This document shows, piece by piece, positions 17,831 to 26,911 of a DNA stretch of 64,000 nt. The notes beneath the pieces are model-generated. The model saw only the letters and a program-made list of their open reading frames with translations, was not told the origin of the DNA and did not search any database. Position 1 is the stretch's first letter, and every line of letters starts with the position of its first letter. The translations under genes were made by a program, and so were the position numbers. Source of the DNA: Alkalihalobacillus sp. AL-G (lineage in GTDB: Bacteria > Bacillota > Bacilli > Bacillales > Fictibacillaceae); NCBI RefSeq assembly GCF_030643805.1, contig NZ_CP094656.1:620001-684000 (forward strand), written 5' to 3'.

Positions 17831-17966
17831 TTCTTCGTTATTCGGTCTCTTCGGTCCTCACGTATTAATGTATACGTTCCGGTCCTCGAGACTGTCATGC
17901 CTCGGGCTCACAGGATGTGAGTCAGTTCAACGTTGTTACAGGACGTAACGTACTTAGTTGAATTTC
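17831..17966 (-). repeat. Family B structured repeat, copy 1
   Basis: About 135 bp that recurs in reverse orientation at 61335-61520. It contains small hairpins: ACGTAT/ATACGT, CTCACA/TGTGAG and GTTAC/GTAAC. It separates the attenuator from rsgA. No ORF with a ribosome site is visible in it. Confidence 0.7.
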
Positions 17967-18024
17967 AGAAATTGCGGCTCTTTTTATCCTCCTTTTGACC
18001 ACTATTTGAGGAAAAAATTTATTG

Positions 18025-18057
18025 AAAAACCATCGGAAAAAGTACCGGTGGTTTTTT
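18025..18057 (+). terminator. Second terminator-like hairpin immediately before rsgA
   Basis: CCATCGG pairs with CCGGTGG (one T-G pair) with flanking A and T runs. It ends 11 bases before the AGGAGG of rsgA, so it either ends the upstream transcript or regulates rsgA. Confidence 0.75.
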
Positions 18058-18083
18058 GTTCAAAAAACAGGAGGAATACTACA

Positions 18084-19133
18084 TTGAATTTAACTGAACT
18101 AGGTTACACAAATGAACGAAATGAACAAGCAAGTGAATGGTTGGAAAAAGGATACGTTCCAGGTCGAGTTACATTAGAACATAAAGGAATGTACACATTA
18201 TTAACGGGATTTGGTGAAGTAAAAGGCGAAATTTCTGGGAAGATGCGGTTTGAATCATCGAGTCGTGAGGATTATCCTGCGGTAGGGGATTGGGTCATGT
18301 GCGATGTTCGGGAAAGCGATCAAGCGGCCACAATTCACTCGATTTTACCGAGGTCTAGTAAGTTTTCTCGGAAAATGGCGGGTGTAACGACAGAGGAACA
18401 GATCATCGCAACGAACATCGATACCGTTTTTCTCGTGAACGCCTTGAACAATGACTTCAATGTTCGCAGGATTGAACGATATTTGATCATGGCATGGGAA
18501 AGCGGTGCAAATCCGGTGATTGTTTTAAGTAAAGCGGACTTGTGTGAGGAGGTACAAGAGCGGGTAAATGAATTAGAAACAGTCGCTTTTGGTGTTCCTT
18601 ATCATATAATTAGTGCTCAGAATAGGGAAGGATTAGATGAACTAACCCAATATGTGCAGGATGGTAAAACCGTGGCACTACTTGGCTCATCAGGTGCAGG
18701 TAAGTCAACCCTCGTCAACTCGCTTTTCGGCAGTGATATTCAAAAAGTAAAGGAAATTCGTGAGGGTGATGATAAAGGAAAGCATACAACGACTCACCGC
18801 GAGCTGTTTCTCATGCCACAAGGTGGGCTGATGATCGATACACCGGGAATGCGCGAACTGCAATTATGGAATTCAAGTGAAGGCTTGTCGGAAAGCTTTC
18901 GCGATGTTGAAGGGTTGGCTGAATTGTGCAAATTCCGCGACTGTCAACATGAGGGTGAGCCGGGTTGTGCTGTTAACGCAGCAATCGAGCTAGGTGAACT
19001 TACCGATGAACGATATAGTGCGTATAAAAAATTGCAGCGGGAACTCGCGTATTTGGAGCGGAAAAATAATCAACGTGCACAGCAGCAGGAAAAAGCAAAG
19101 TGGAAGAAGATAACGAAAAGCATGAGGAGGTAA
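18084..19133 (+). CDS. rsgA: Ribosome small-subunit-dependent GTPase RsgA
   Basis: About 349 residues, the longer RsgA form. It has an N-terminal OB-fold, then circularly permuted GTPase motifs in the order VLSKADL (G4), LGSSGAGKSTL (G1), TTTHRELF (G2) and DTPGMREL (G3), and a C-terminal zinc knuckle with CKFRDCQHEGEPGC. RsgA helps late 30S maturation. TTG at 18084 has AGGAGG with 9-base spacing; the longer frame runs through the terminator hairpin. B. subtilis YloQ is shorter, so this may be a paralogue. The YjbQ-family gene follows after 3 bp. Confidence 0.93.
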   Translation: MNLTELGYTNERNEQASEWLEKGYVPGRVTLEHKGMYTLLTGFGEVKGEISGKMRFESSSREDYPAVGDWVMCDVRESDQAATIHSILPRSSKFSRKMAGVTTEEQIIATNIDTVFLVNALNNDFNVRRIERYLIMAWESGANPVIVLSKADLCEEVQERVNELETVAFGVPYHIISAQNREGLDELTQYVQDGKTVALLGSSGAGKSTLVNSLFGSDIQKVKEIREGDDKGKHTTTHRELFLMPQGGLMIDTPGMRELQLWNSSEGLSESFRDVEGLAELCKFRDCQHEGEPGCAVNAAIELGELTDERYSAYKKLQRELAYLERKNNQRAQQQEKAKWKKITKSMRR

Positions 19134-19136
19134 CGA

Positions 19137-19538
19137 ATGCTTTACAAAGAAACGCTGAGAACGAATAAGCGGGACGAGATGATTGATATAACAACGAATG
19201 TGAAATCCATGGTAAAAAAGAGCGGGATTAAAAACGGGATCGTTTATGTGTATTGTCCCCACACTACTGCGGGAATTACGATTAATGAAAATGCAGACCC
19301 GGATGTAAAGCACGATATGTTGATGCGATTGGATGAAGTATATCCGTGGGAGCATCCGAAGTATCGCCATGCCGAGGGAAATTCAGCATCCCACTTAAAA
19401 ACCAGTACGGTAGGGAATTCACAGGTGATCATGATCGACAATGGTGAACTTGTGCTTGGAACGTGGCAAGGCATTTATTTTTGTGAATTCGATGGACCAC
19501 GGATACGAACGTATTATTTAAAAGTTGTAAATGGTTAA
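19137..19538 (+). CDS. YjbQ/UPF0047 family protein
   Basis: 133 residues with the family core: [20 protein letters not shown] near residue 40, [17 protein letters not shown] near 78 and [17 protein letters not shown] near the end. The conserved His residues probably bind metal. Some members have weak thiamine-phosphate synthase activity; the real role is unclear. Transcribed with rsgA and followed by a strong terminator. Confidence 0.9.
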   Translation: MLYKETLRTNKRDEMIDITTNVKSMVKKSGIKNGIVYVYCPHTTAGITINENADPDVKHDMLMRLDEVYPWEHPKYRHAEGNSASHLKTSTVGNSQVIMIDNGELVLGTWQGIYFCEFDGPRIRTYYLKVVNG

Positions 19539-19540
19539 AA

Positions 19541-19570
19541 AAAAGGGTTGGACATGTGCCAACCCTTTTT
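19541..19570 (+). terminator. Intrinsic terminator after rsgA-yjbQ
   Basis: AAAAGGGTTGG pairs with CCAACCCTTTTT around ACATGTG, ending in a T run. A-rich on the left, so it may act in both directions. Confidence 0.88.
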
Positions 19571-19581
19571 CTTCTTACATG

Positions 19582-19652
19582 TTAAGAAAGTATAGATACT
19601 TTCTTATAGTATAAGGACAACTCTGCTTTCGCCTATGGCTAAGTTTTCTTTA
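19582..19652 (+). repeat. Family A intergenic repeat, copy 2
   Basis: Shortened copy. The first hairpin is perfect (AGAAAGTAT/ATACTTTCT), then TATAGTATAAG, a reduced GCC/GGC hairpin and TTTTCTTTA. The last bases supply the TAA stop codon of the minus-strand symporter gene. Confidence 0.75.
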
Positions 19653-21038
19653 CATCGAAACTGTATTTTCTTTTCGTTCTTCTTCTCGTTTTGCGGCAAG
19701 GAATCTCTTCGTTTCCGCCACGACAACTCCAGAAAGTCCAAGAAGTCCAATCAAGTTCGGCACGGCCATTAATCCGTTGAAGATATCAGCGAGTTTCCAA
19801 ACAGTTCCGAGCGATACGGTTGTACCGAGGAATACTGCGACAACGAAAAGTAATCGATAAAACTTAACTGAACCATCTCCGAAGAGGTATGAAAAGCATT
19901 TTTCTCCATAATAGGACCAGCCGAGAACAGTTGAATAGGCAAACAGGATTAAACCGATCGTAACGATCAATGCTCCTGGAGTACCTAAAAAGCTTTTAAA
20001 CGTTTCAGTAGTCAATGCAGCACCGTTCAAATCCCCATCGTACATGCCGCCCATGACAAGAGTGATTCCAGTGATTGAACAAACCACAATCGTATCAATA
20101 AAAACCTGGGTCATTGACACTAACGCCTGACGAGCAGGGAAATCCGTTTTTGCTGCAGCAGCGGCGATTGGCGCAGAACCAAGGCCTGCTTCGTTTGAGA
20201 ATACACCTCGTGCAACCCCATAACGAATAACCGTACCAAGAGCACCACCGGCAACTGCTTGACCTGTAAATGCATCAGAGAAAATCAGACCGACCGCGTT
20301 AGGAACCAAGTCGATGTTCATCACTAGAATGACAAGACCTCCAATTACATAGAAAGCAGCCATGAAAGGGACAAGGTAGGATGCAACACGTCCGATGCTT
20401 TTAATTCCTCCAAGAATGACAAGACCCGTCAATACCATTAGGATAAGTCCTGTAATCCATGTTGGAACACCAAATGTTTCAACGGCTAGTGCAACTGAGT
20501 TCGATTGGACCATATTTCCGATCCCGAATGCCGCGAAGGCACCGAAGAATGCAAACAGTACACCGAGCCATTTTGCTTTCAAACCTTTATCAAGATAGTA
20601 CATCGGACCGCCAGACATTTCACCGTTTTTGTTTTTAACACGATATTTAACAGCAAGAATTGCCTCAGCGTATTTTGTCGCCATTCCGAATAGTGCACTA
20701 ATCCACATCCAAAGGACGGCACCAGGACCCCCGACGAAAACAGCTGTCGCGACACCTGCAATATTACCAGTTCCAATTGTTGCAGCAAGTGCTGTCATCA
20801 AAGCCTGGAAGTGGGAAATGTCTCCTTCCGACTTTTTGTCCTGCCGTTTGCTAAAGGCTAATTTCAATGAGTAGGGAAGTAATGAGAACTGTAAAAAACC
20901 GAGTCGGAACGTCAAGTAAACACCAGTACCGACTAGTAGAATGAGCAGCCACGGTCCCCATACAAGACCACTCACATCACCAAGGAATTCCTCAAAAGTG
21001 ATTTCTTGAAAGTACTCAATTATGTTTTTAACCATCAT
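19650..21038 (-). CDS. Alanine/glycine:cation symporter (AGCS family)
   Basis: 462 residues, about eleven TM helices. AGCS signatures are clear: ALAATIGTGNIAGVATA near residue 85, MSGGPMYYLDKGL near 143, and RGVFSNEAGLGSAPIAAAAA near 285. It takes up alanine or glycine with sodium or protons. ATG at 21038 or the next ATG at 21035 follows GGGGGA. The stop codon lies in the end of a family A repeat. Confidence 0.92.
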   Translation of the reverse strand: MMVKNIIEYFQEITFEEFLGDVSGLVWGPWLLILLVGTGVYLTFRLGFLQFSLLPYSLKLAFSKRQDKKSEGDISHFQALMTALAATIGTGNIAGVATAVFVGGPGAVLWMWISALFGMATKYAEAILAVKYRVKNKNGEMSGGPMYYLDKGLKAKWLGVLFAFFGAFAAFGIGNMVQSNSVALAVETFGVPTWITGLILMVLTGLVILGGIKSIGRVASYLVPFMAAFYVIGGLVILVMNIDLVPNAVGLIFSDAFTGQAVAGGALGTVIRYGVARGVFSNEAGLGSAPIAAAAAKTDFPARQALVSMTQVFIDTIVVCSITGITLVMGGMYDGDLNGAALTTETFKSFLGTPGALIVTIGLILFAYSTVLGWSYYGEKCFSYLFGDGSVKFYRLLFVVAVFLGTTVSLGTVWKLADIFNGLMAVPNLIGLLGLSGVVVAETKRFLAAKREEERKENTVSM

Positions 21039-21297
21039 GTTTCCCCCAATCTAAGTGTTGTCCTTATTTATTATTCTGAATAATCTCAAAAATTCTTTTT
21101 CTTTGTTATCTTTTTTTAAAAAACAATTTATTACAAAAGTTCTTACTTTACTTTCGTCATATTTCTCCGTTTTCACTAATAATTAAAGCCGAAATGCATT
21201 ATGCCTTGTCTAAGATGTTTCTAAAAGAACAACTTTTTAATTTAGAATGTATCGGTACATTATCCACTAATAACCAACGACAAACCTTTGCAGTCAT
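21039..21297. other. Intergenic region between divergent genes
   Basis: AT-rich spacer between the symporter (minus) and the YtxH-like gene (plus). It must hold both promoters. I see no ORF with a ribosome site, no hairpin terminator and no repeat copy. Confidence 0.6.
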
Positions 21298-21323
21298 GTT
21301 TGGCTTTTTACATTACTGGGGAA
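21298..21323 (+). promoter_or_regulatory. Possible sigma-B promoter of the YtxH-like gene
   Basis: GTTTGG, 14 bases, then GGGGAA resembles the general stress consensus GTTTAA-N14-GGGTAT in part. YtxH-type proteins are often stress-induced, which fits, but the match is incomplete. Confidence 0.35.
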
Positions 21324-21363
21324 ATTACATAGTATGTACGAATTTTAAAAAGGAGAGATAGGT

Positions 21364-21885
21364 ATGACTCAACCAGGTTATAAACCATATGCATCAAATG
21401 TTCAAACGACACCACAAGTTCAAAGTAAAAATAACAATAACCTTTTGTGGAGGGGAATTCTAATTGGTGCAGCCATTGGTGGCCTTACCGCCCTAATTGA
21501 TAAAAGCACCAGACAAAATGTTCAGAATAGATCCGTTCAAATTAAGGATCAGACAACCAATGCATTTAGAACCGTAAAGGATGATCCCACCATAATAATG
21601 AACACAATCAGACATACAATGGATACGACATCAAAAGCTTTAAATGAACTTGCCAATGAGGTAAGGGACGTTATAAGAAAAGTTGATGATGTCAATCAAC
21701 ACTCGAAAGAAACGTATTCAAGTTTTAAAGAAGTCGGGAATGAGTTAAAGGATGTTTCATTAACTGCTGTAGAAGCAGGTAAGGAACTCACAGACATTAA
21801 TCAAAAACCGACAAATACACTAAATACAACTAGCGAAAACCTATATACACCGACGACTAATTTAAATACACCACCAAAAATCTAA
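21364..21885 (+). CDS. YtxH-like general stress protein
   Basis: 173 residues. A polar N-terminus of about 27 residues precedes one glycine-rich TM helix (LLWRGILIGAAIGGLTALI), then a long amphipathic region likely to form coiled coil, and a low-complexity Thr/Asn/Pro tail. This is the YtxH domain layout. AAAGGAG lies upstream of the ATG. It is 37 bp before yfkH. Confidence 0.7.
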   Translation: MTQPGYKPYASNVQTTPQVQSKNNNNLLWRGILIGAAIGGLTALIDKSTRQNVQNRSVQIKDQTTNAFRTVKDDPTIIMNTIRHTMDTTSKALNELANEVRDVIRKVDDVNQHSKETYSSFKEVGNELKDVSLTAVEAGKELTDINQKPTNTLNTTSENLYTPTTNLNTPPKI

Positions 21886-21922
21886 TAGATAGTACAAATT
21901 GAAACTTGGGGGAGTGGCAATT

Positions 21923-22741
21923 ATGGGAAAAAGAATGGTGTCCGATACAACGTATATTTGGCGGGAATTTTTCAAACGTTTCCGGAATGACGGTGTATTG
22001 GACTTGTCAGCGCAGCTGGCGTATTACTTCCTTTTGTCACTTTTCCCCTTCCTTATTGTCTCGATCACATTTATTACGTCTATTGTTGACCCAAACCAAT
22101 TACTTCGGTTAATTGATGTTTATGGACCGCCAGAACTAATGGATATTATTTTGGAAAATATGAGTGTGATCAATCAACAGGGGGGTACAATTCTCTCTGT
22201 CGGGATCATTATCACGATTTGGACGGCATCAAATGGAATGAATGCAATTATAAGGGCATTAAACAAAGCGTACGATGTACCGGAAAATCGACACTTTATC
22301 CTGGCCCGTGGGGTGGCGATCTTATTAACCTTCGGGATGCTGTTTATTATTGTCGTAGCGATGTTACTCCCTGTTTTCGGTGAAATGATCGGGAAGCTTT
22401 TTACTTACATAGGTCTTTCTCACTTTGAATCGATATGGAATGCAATTAGATGGGTGATCAGTTCGGTTCTCATTGTAGGGGTTATTACAATGATTTATGT
22501 GTTTGCACCGAACAAAAAGCTCATCGTCAAGGATGTTTGGATTGGAGCAGTCGTCGCAACAATCGGATGGCAGCTGGTTTCATGGGGCTTTGCTTTTTAT
22601 GTAAACAGTTTTAGTAATTACAGCGCTACATATGGGAGTCTCGGTGGAATTATCGTATTGATGCTTTGGTTTTATTTATCAGGGATGATGCTGCTTATTG
22701 GTGGTGAACTCAATGCGACATTGAACAAAATCCGAAAATAA
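21923..22741 (+). CDS. yfkH: YihY/BrkB-family membrane protein (YfkH)
   Basis: 272 residues with six TM helices and the family motifs LDLSAQLAYYFLLSLFPF near residue 27 and YGSLGGIIVLMLWFYLSGMM near 230. BrkB-like proteins have no settled function. ATG at 21923 has GGGGAG 8 bases upstream; the longer TTG frame from 21899 has none. In B. subtilis yfkH lies near yfkF and yfkD, both also in this window. Confidence 0.85.
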   Translation: MGKRMVSDTTYIWREFFKRFRNDGVLDLSAQLAYYFLLSLFPFLIVSITFITSIVDPNQLLRLIDVYGPPELMDIILENMSVINQQGGTILSVGIIITIWTASNGMNAIIRALNKAYDVPENRHFILARGVAILLTFGMLFIIVVAMLLPVFGEMIGKLFTYIGLSHFESIWNAIRWVISSVLIVGVITMIYVFAPNKKLIVKDVWIGAVVATIGWQLVSWGFAFYVNSFSNYSATYGSLGGIIVLMLWFYLSGMMLLIGGELNATLNKIRK

Positions 22742-22850
22742 CCTGGCACGTTTTAAAACGTTAAGGCTTTTTCCAGTTACGTTTTATTTAAGAATATATA
22801 AGCTTTTCAAGGAAAAACTAACTGTACTCTTGAATATGAGGAGAATGATA

Positions 22851-22958
22851 ATGAGCAATAACAAACAAAACCACAATGTGAAAAATAACAAAAAGCATAA
22901 AACTGATAGCAAGCATAAGACGAGTAGTTCTGCTAACAAGAAAAACGGATACCACTAA
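22851..22958 (+). CDS. 35-residue Lys/Asn/His-rich peptide
   Basis: ATG with GAGGAG 7 bases upstream, 35 codons, TAA, then a strong terminator 15 bp later. The product is extremely basic and hydrophilic (MSNNKQNHN at the start, KKNGYH at the end) with no hydrophobic core. Such peptides are common among minor spore proteins, but I cannot match it to a named Ssp family. The remaining bases of this gap hold only the terminator. Confidence 0.6.
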   Translation: MSNNKQNHNVKNNKKHKTDSKHKTSSSANKKNGYH

Positions 22959-22973
22959 GTCGTTAACATAAGG

Positions 22974-23018
22974 AAGGACTGATCCTGCTTTTACTCACTT
23001 ATTGGGTCAGTCCTTTAT
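22974..23018 (+). terminator. Intrinsic terminator after the basic peptide gene
   Basis: AAGGACTGA pairs with TCAGTCCTT, with inner ATCC/GGGT pairing, and a short T run. Confidence 0.8.
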
Positions 23019-23070
23019 CTTACATAGTACATTCAAACACCTGAAGAATAAAAAATGGAGGGATTAGATA

Positions 23071-24711
23071 ATGCGTGTATCTGAATTATTTCTTAAGTGC
23101 TTAGAAAATGAAGGTGTAGAATACATCTTTGGTGTTCCTGGAGAGGAAAATATTGATTTTCTCGATGCGGTCAAGGAATCAAAAATAAACTTTATTACAG
23201 CACGGCACGAAACAGGGGCTGCTTTTATGGCTGGTTTATATGGAAAATTAACAGGTAAACCAGGGGTATGCCTTGCAACTCTCGGTCCAGGCGCTACCAA
23301 CCTTGTAACAGGTGTCGCTGATGCGAACATGGATATGGCCCCGGTTGTCGCAATAACTGGACAAGCTGGATTAGAGCGTCAGCACAAACAATCTCATCAG
23401 TATTATGACATTGTTTCGATGTTCAAGCCTGTAACGAAATGGAATACATCGATTCGGGACAAAGACATCGTTCCTGAAGTTATTCGAAAAGCTTTCCAGC
23501 AGGCGACAAGCGAAAAGCCTGGTGCAGTTCATGTTGAATTGCCTGAGGATATTGCAGCGCTGGAGGTGGAAGGGACACCGTTGGAAGCGTTGCCGAATGA
23601 ATTATTGACGAGAGCTGTTGATGAGGCAGTTGATAAGGCTGCTTCGATTATTAATAAGGCAAAAAGCCCAATTGTACTTGTGGGCAATGGGGTCACCCGA
23701 ATGAAGGCATCTGAAGCACTTCGTCAGTTTGTTGAAAAGCTCAATGCACCTTTTACAAGTACTTTCATGGGAAAAGGCTCGATTACATGGGAGCATCCAT
23801 TGAATCTGCAGACGACGGGACTGCAGGACAAAGACCATATTACATGTGGGATTGATGACTCGGACCTGATTATTACAGTTGGCTACGATATGGTTGAATA
23901 TTCACCTTCAGCCTGGAATCCAACGGGGGAAAAGCCGATTGTCCATATTGATACACAAATGACAGAAGTGGATGCGTATTATCCGATCAAGGTAGGTCTC
24001 GTCGGTGATATCGAAGAAAACTTAAATGCGCTTACTGAAAAAATAAATAAACGAAAAGAAACCAATCAATTCCTGCAAAAGCTTAGGGAACAAATTCTTG
24101 AGGACCTTCACGAGCATAACGAAGATACTTCCTTTCCGATGAAACCACAAAAGATTGTTGCAGACATTCGTGATGTACTTAACGATGAGGACATTTTGAT
24201 TTCGGACGTCGGTGCACATAAAATGTGGATTGCACGTTATTTCCACTGTATCGAACCCAATACGTGCTTGATTTCAAACGGATTTGCCTCGATGGGGATT
24301 GCGATGCCTGGTGCAATCGGTGCTAAACTTGCTTCTCCCAATAAAAATGTTGTTGCTGTAGCGGGTGATGGTGGTTTTCTTATGACCGTTCCAGATCTTG
24401 AAACAATGGTCCGTTTAAACTTACCAATCGTTGTGATCATCTGGACGGATAATCGTTATGGACTCATTGAGTGGAAGCAAATGAACGAGTTTAAACGAAG
24501 TTCGAGTATCAAATTCGGAAATCCTGACTTTGTACAGCTTGCGAAATCTTTTGGTATGGAAGGATTAAAGGTATCAAAAGCTGAAGAATTTAAAGAGTTG
24601 TTAGAAAAAGCGATTAAGATGAATAAGCCAGTACTGATTGATTGTCCAGTTGACTACAAAGAAAACATTCGATTAACCGAACGTTTAGGCAAGATCATTT
24701 GTAACAATTAA
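23071..24711 (+). CDS. alsS: Acetolactate synthase, catabolic AlsS type
   Basis: 546 residues, thiamine-diphosphate enzyme. The catalytic Glu is in ARHETGAAFMAG near residue 50; the ThDP/Mg motif is GDGGFLMTVPDLETMVRL near 430, followed by WTDNRYGLIEWKQ. The FAD-binding signature of anabolic IlvB is not obvious, and YGLIEWKQ is typical of AlsS. It condenses two pyruvates to acetolactate. No alsD or alsR is beside it and no regulatory subunit follows, so the role in acetoin formation is inferred. Confidence 0.87.
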   Translation: MRVSELFLKCLENEGVEYIFGVPGEENIDFLDAVKESKINFITARHETGAAFMAGLYGKLTGKPGVCLATLGPGATNLVTGVADANMDMAPVVAITGQAGLERQHKQSHQYYDIVSMFKPVTKWNTSIRDKDIVPEVIRKAFQQATSEKPGAVHVELPEDIAALEVEGTPLEALPNELLTRAVDEAVDKAASIINKAKSPIVLVGNGVTRMKASEALRQFVEKLNAPFTSTFMGKGSITWEHPLNLQTTGLQDKDHITCGIDDSDLIITVGYDMVEYSPSAWNPTGEKPIVHIDTQMTEVDAYYPIKVGLVGDIEENLNALTEKINKRKETNQFLQKLREQILEDLHEHNEDTSFPMKPQKIVADIRDVLNDEDILISDVGAHKMWIARYFHCIEPNTCLISNGFASMGIAMPGAIGAKLASPNKNVVAVAGDGGFLMTVPDLETMVRLNLPIVVIIWTDNRYGLIEWKQMNEFKRSSSIKFGNPDFVQLAKSFGMEGLKVSKAEEFKELLEKAIKMNKPVLIDCPVDYKENIRLTERLGKIICNN

Positions 24712-24944
24712 CACAAACGTGATCAGAATTGAATAATATGGTGATTAGGTCAGACTTCTTCGTATTTACAGCAATTTTAAACACATGCTGTAAATGGGTT
24801 GTCTGGCCTTATACTTTTTTAGGGGCAATCTTTTTCGATTGGGATAACCAGATAAAGGCAGTCATAAACTGGTTACAGCTAGTCCTCTCAGTATGTTACA
24901 CTATTTGTAGTTTTGAAGTCGATCAAGAAAGGAAGCACAGCCAG

Positions 24945-25424
24945 ATGCAAATTCAGAATTCTCCTACTCAACATCATCAAGTTCGAAGAAAGTGGAAATG
25001 GATTGGGATCGTACTCTTTGTAAGCTATTTTGCTGTGCTCATCTATTCAACCTTGCTAACGTTTAATTATTATGTGTACGGGAAGTCCTTTAATCTTGTA
25101 CTTTTTGATAGCATTGAATTAATGTGGGAGAGCGGAAACCCATGGCTGATGTTTAAAAACATCATAGGGAACATCCTCTTGTTTATGCCGCTCGGGTTCC
25201 TGCTTCCGTTGATTTGGCGACCATTATCTCGCTTGAAGTTCATGTTTTGGATCTCGTTTGGAACAAGTACTGCCATTGAATATTCACAGTTCATGTACGC
25301 CAATCGAATCTTTGACATTGATGATATTTTGTTGAACGGGGTTGGTGGTCTGATCGGCGTTCTTTTCTTTAAAATTTGTGCATTTATGTATCGGATTTAT
25401 GAGCGGAATGTGAAAAAGAGATAG
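24945..25424 (+). CDS. VanZ-family membrane protein
   Basis: 159 residues with four TM helices and the VanZ pattern: WLMFKNIIGNILLFMPLGFL near residue 70, then SFGTSTAIEYSQFM and NRIFDIDDILLNGVGGLIG. Function of the family is unclear apart from a link to teicoplanin resistance. ATG at 24945 with AGGAAG upstream is preferred; the frame extends back to 24729, but that part is not VanZ-like. Confidence 0.82.
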   Translation: MQIQNSPTQHHQVRRKWKWIGIVLFVSYFAVLIYSTLLTFNYYVYGKSFNLVLFDSIELMWESGNPWLMFKNIIGNILLFMPLGFLLPLIWRPLSRLKFMFWISFGTSTAIEYSQFMYANRIFDIDDILLNGVGGLIGVLFFKICAFMYRIYERNVKKR

Positions 25425-25517
25425 ATTTGAAGAGAGGATCCTGGCGATATGATGGCTGGGGTCCTTTGTTGTAGAGAAATCTTATTTTTATCAGGTGTTT
25501 TCCAATTTGTTTAAAAC

Positions 25518-25553
25518 AAAAGGCTGACTACTGTAATCTGTAGTCAGCCTTTT
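25518..25553. terminator. Bidirectional terminator between convergent genes
   Basis: AAAAGGCTGACTAC pairs perfectly with GTAGTCAGCCTTTT around an 8-base loop, with A and T runs on both sides. Confidence 0.9.
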
Positions 25554-25560
25554 ATTCTAT

Positions 25561-26001
25561 TTATTTCCCGAGTACGCGATTTACACGTTTCGTGAGCATC
25601 TTCATGCCATCTCCGCCTGCTTGGAAGTGGCGCAGCTTGCCTTCGTTATCAAAAACATAATAAGCCGGAACGTATTGATTTTCGTAAGCATCGGTTAACT
25701 TGTGCTTGTTGTCTACGAAAATCGGTTGCGTAATACCATGCTCTGCAGCAACTTCCTTAACCTGATCAATATCCAGGTCTTTTTCAGAACGAGGCATGTG
25801 AACCGCAATTACGTTCAACTCATCCTTATAGTCATCACGGAATTCATTAATGTTGGGCATTGCATCTTTACATAGTTGGCAGCTGACAGACCAGAAGTGA
25901 ACAAGAGTCGGTTTATCTCCGATTAGTTCTTCCTTCGATACTTCACCATTCAGCCATTCCGTAGCGCCTGCGAATTCAGGCATTTCTGTACGTAGTCTCA
26001 T
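25561..26001 (-). CDS. Cytoplasmic TlpA-like thioredoxin-fold protein
   Basis: 146 residues with the active-site CxxC in VHFWSVSCQLCKDAMPNI near residues 36-48 and the cis-Pro region YVPAYYVFDNEG. It resembles ResA/TlpA reductases but has no signal peptide or membrane anchor, so it should act in the cytoplasm. AAGGAG precedes the ATG. Partner unknown. Confidence 0.85.
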   Translation of the reverse strand: MRLRTEMPEFAGATEWLNGEVSKEELIGDKPTLVHFWSVSCQLCKDAMPNINEFRDDYKDELNVIAVHMPRSEKDLDIDQVKEVAAEHGITQPIFVDNKHKLTDAYENQYVPAYYVFDNEGKLRHFQAGGDGMKMLTKRVNRVLGK

Positions 26002-26156
26002 TGTTAGATCGACTCCTTTTTCATAGTTAAAGGTTGTTCAATGGAAGGTTAGTCCCTATTGAACGCAAACTGTTATTTATAATAATTATCAGCTGATTAC
26101 AATTTTAAAACGATAAGGTGGACCCCGTCAATTTTTCTGTCTCGTATTTAGTATTT

Positions 26157-26900
26157 CTATTGAGATTGAGGAATAAACGTTGATTCTAGCCAGTCCACAA
26201 TTCGCTCAACCATTGATAAGCTTGTCGTATGGTTGATGTTCGGAAAAAGCTCTAATGTAATTCTATTCGTATCGGCATAAAATGTCCGGGCTTTTTCATA
26301 AAAATCGAGTTGTGTTCTAGTGGGAATAGCTTGATCGTTTTCGCCGTGTAAAAGTAAAACAGGTCGTTCTTCAAGCATGTCCAGGTAAGCGACTGGATCG
26401 TGTCTTTCGATTTCTTGAAACAATGCAGACGGCTTAAATCCTGCATTTTGAAAGCTTCGTTCACACTGGACCCAGGAGCTTGAACTATTTAAATTGATTA
26501 AACCGTCGAAACGATCATCCATAAGAAAAGCTCGAGAAGTTATGAATCCGCCCATCGAACTACCGAGTAAAACCGTTTTATGATTTGAAAATGGTTCGAG
26601 GCTATAAATCTCATTGAAAAACTAAGCAACCTCTGGCACACTTTCTAAAATCGTTTTCCAAAAATAGTTCTCCTGAATTTCCCTATTAAACGGATCGGCT
26701 AAACCGTCTCGTGTATCATGGTATCTGATTTCAGGTGCAAACACGTGATAGCCCCATTTTGCAAGAATCTGAGCTAGGGAATCCAAATTGCGTATACTTG
26801 AACCCCATCCATGATAAAGGATCAAAGTGACACGTTTATTTGCTGCAGCTTTTTCAGGCTCGTAATAATTATATGGAATTTTTCCGATTATTGGGTGCAT
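26157..26900 (-). pseudogene. Alpha/beta hydrolase interrupted by an in-frame amber codon
   Basis: One continuous frame of 248 codons carrying TAG at 26622-26624. The upstream part holds LILYHGWGSS (oxyanion region); the downstream part holds LLGSSMGGFITS with the nucleophile Ser, and LLHGENDQAIPT with the likely catalytic Asp, then NINHTTS with the His. No base needs to be added to rejoin the halves, so one substitution explains the break. It lies 11 bp after the MFS gene in the same operon. Genuine decay or a sequencing error are both possible. Confidence 0.85.
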
Positions 26901-26911
26901 TTCATTATCAC

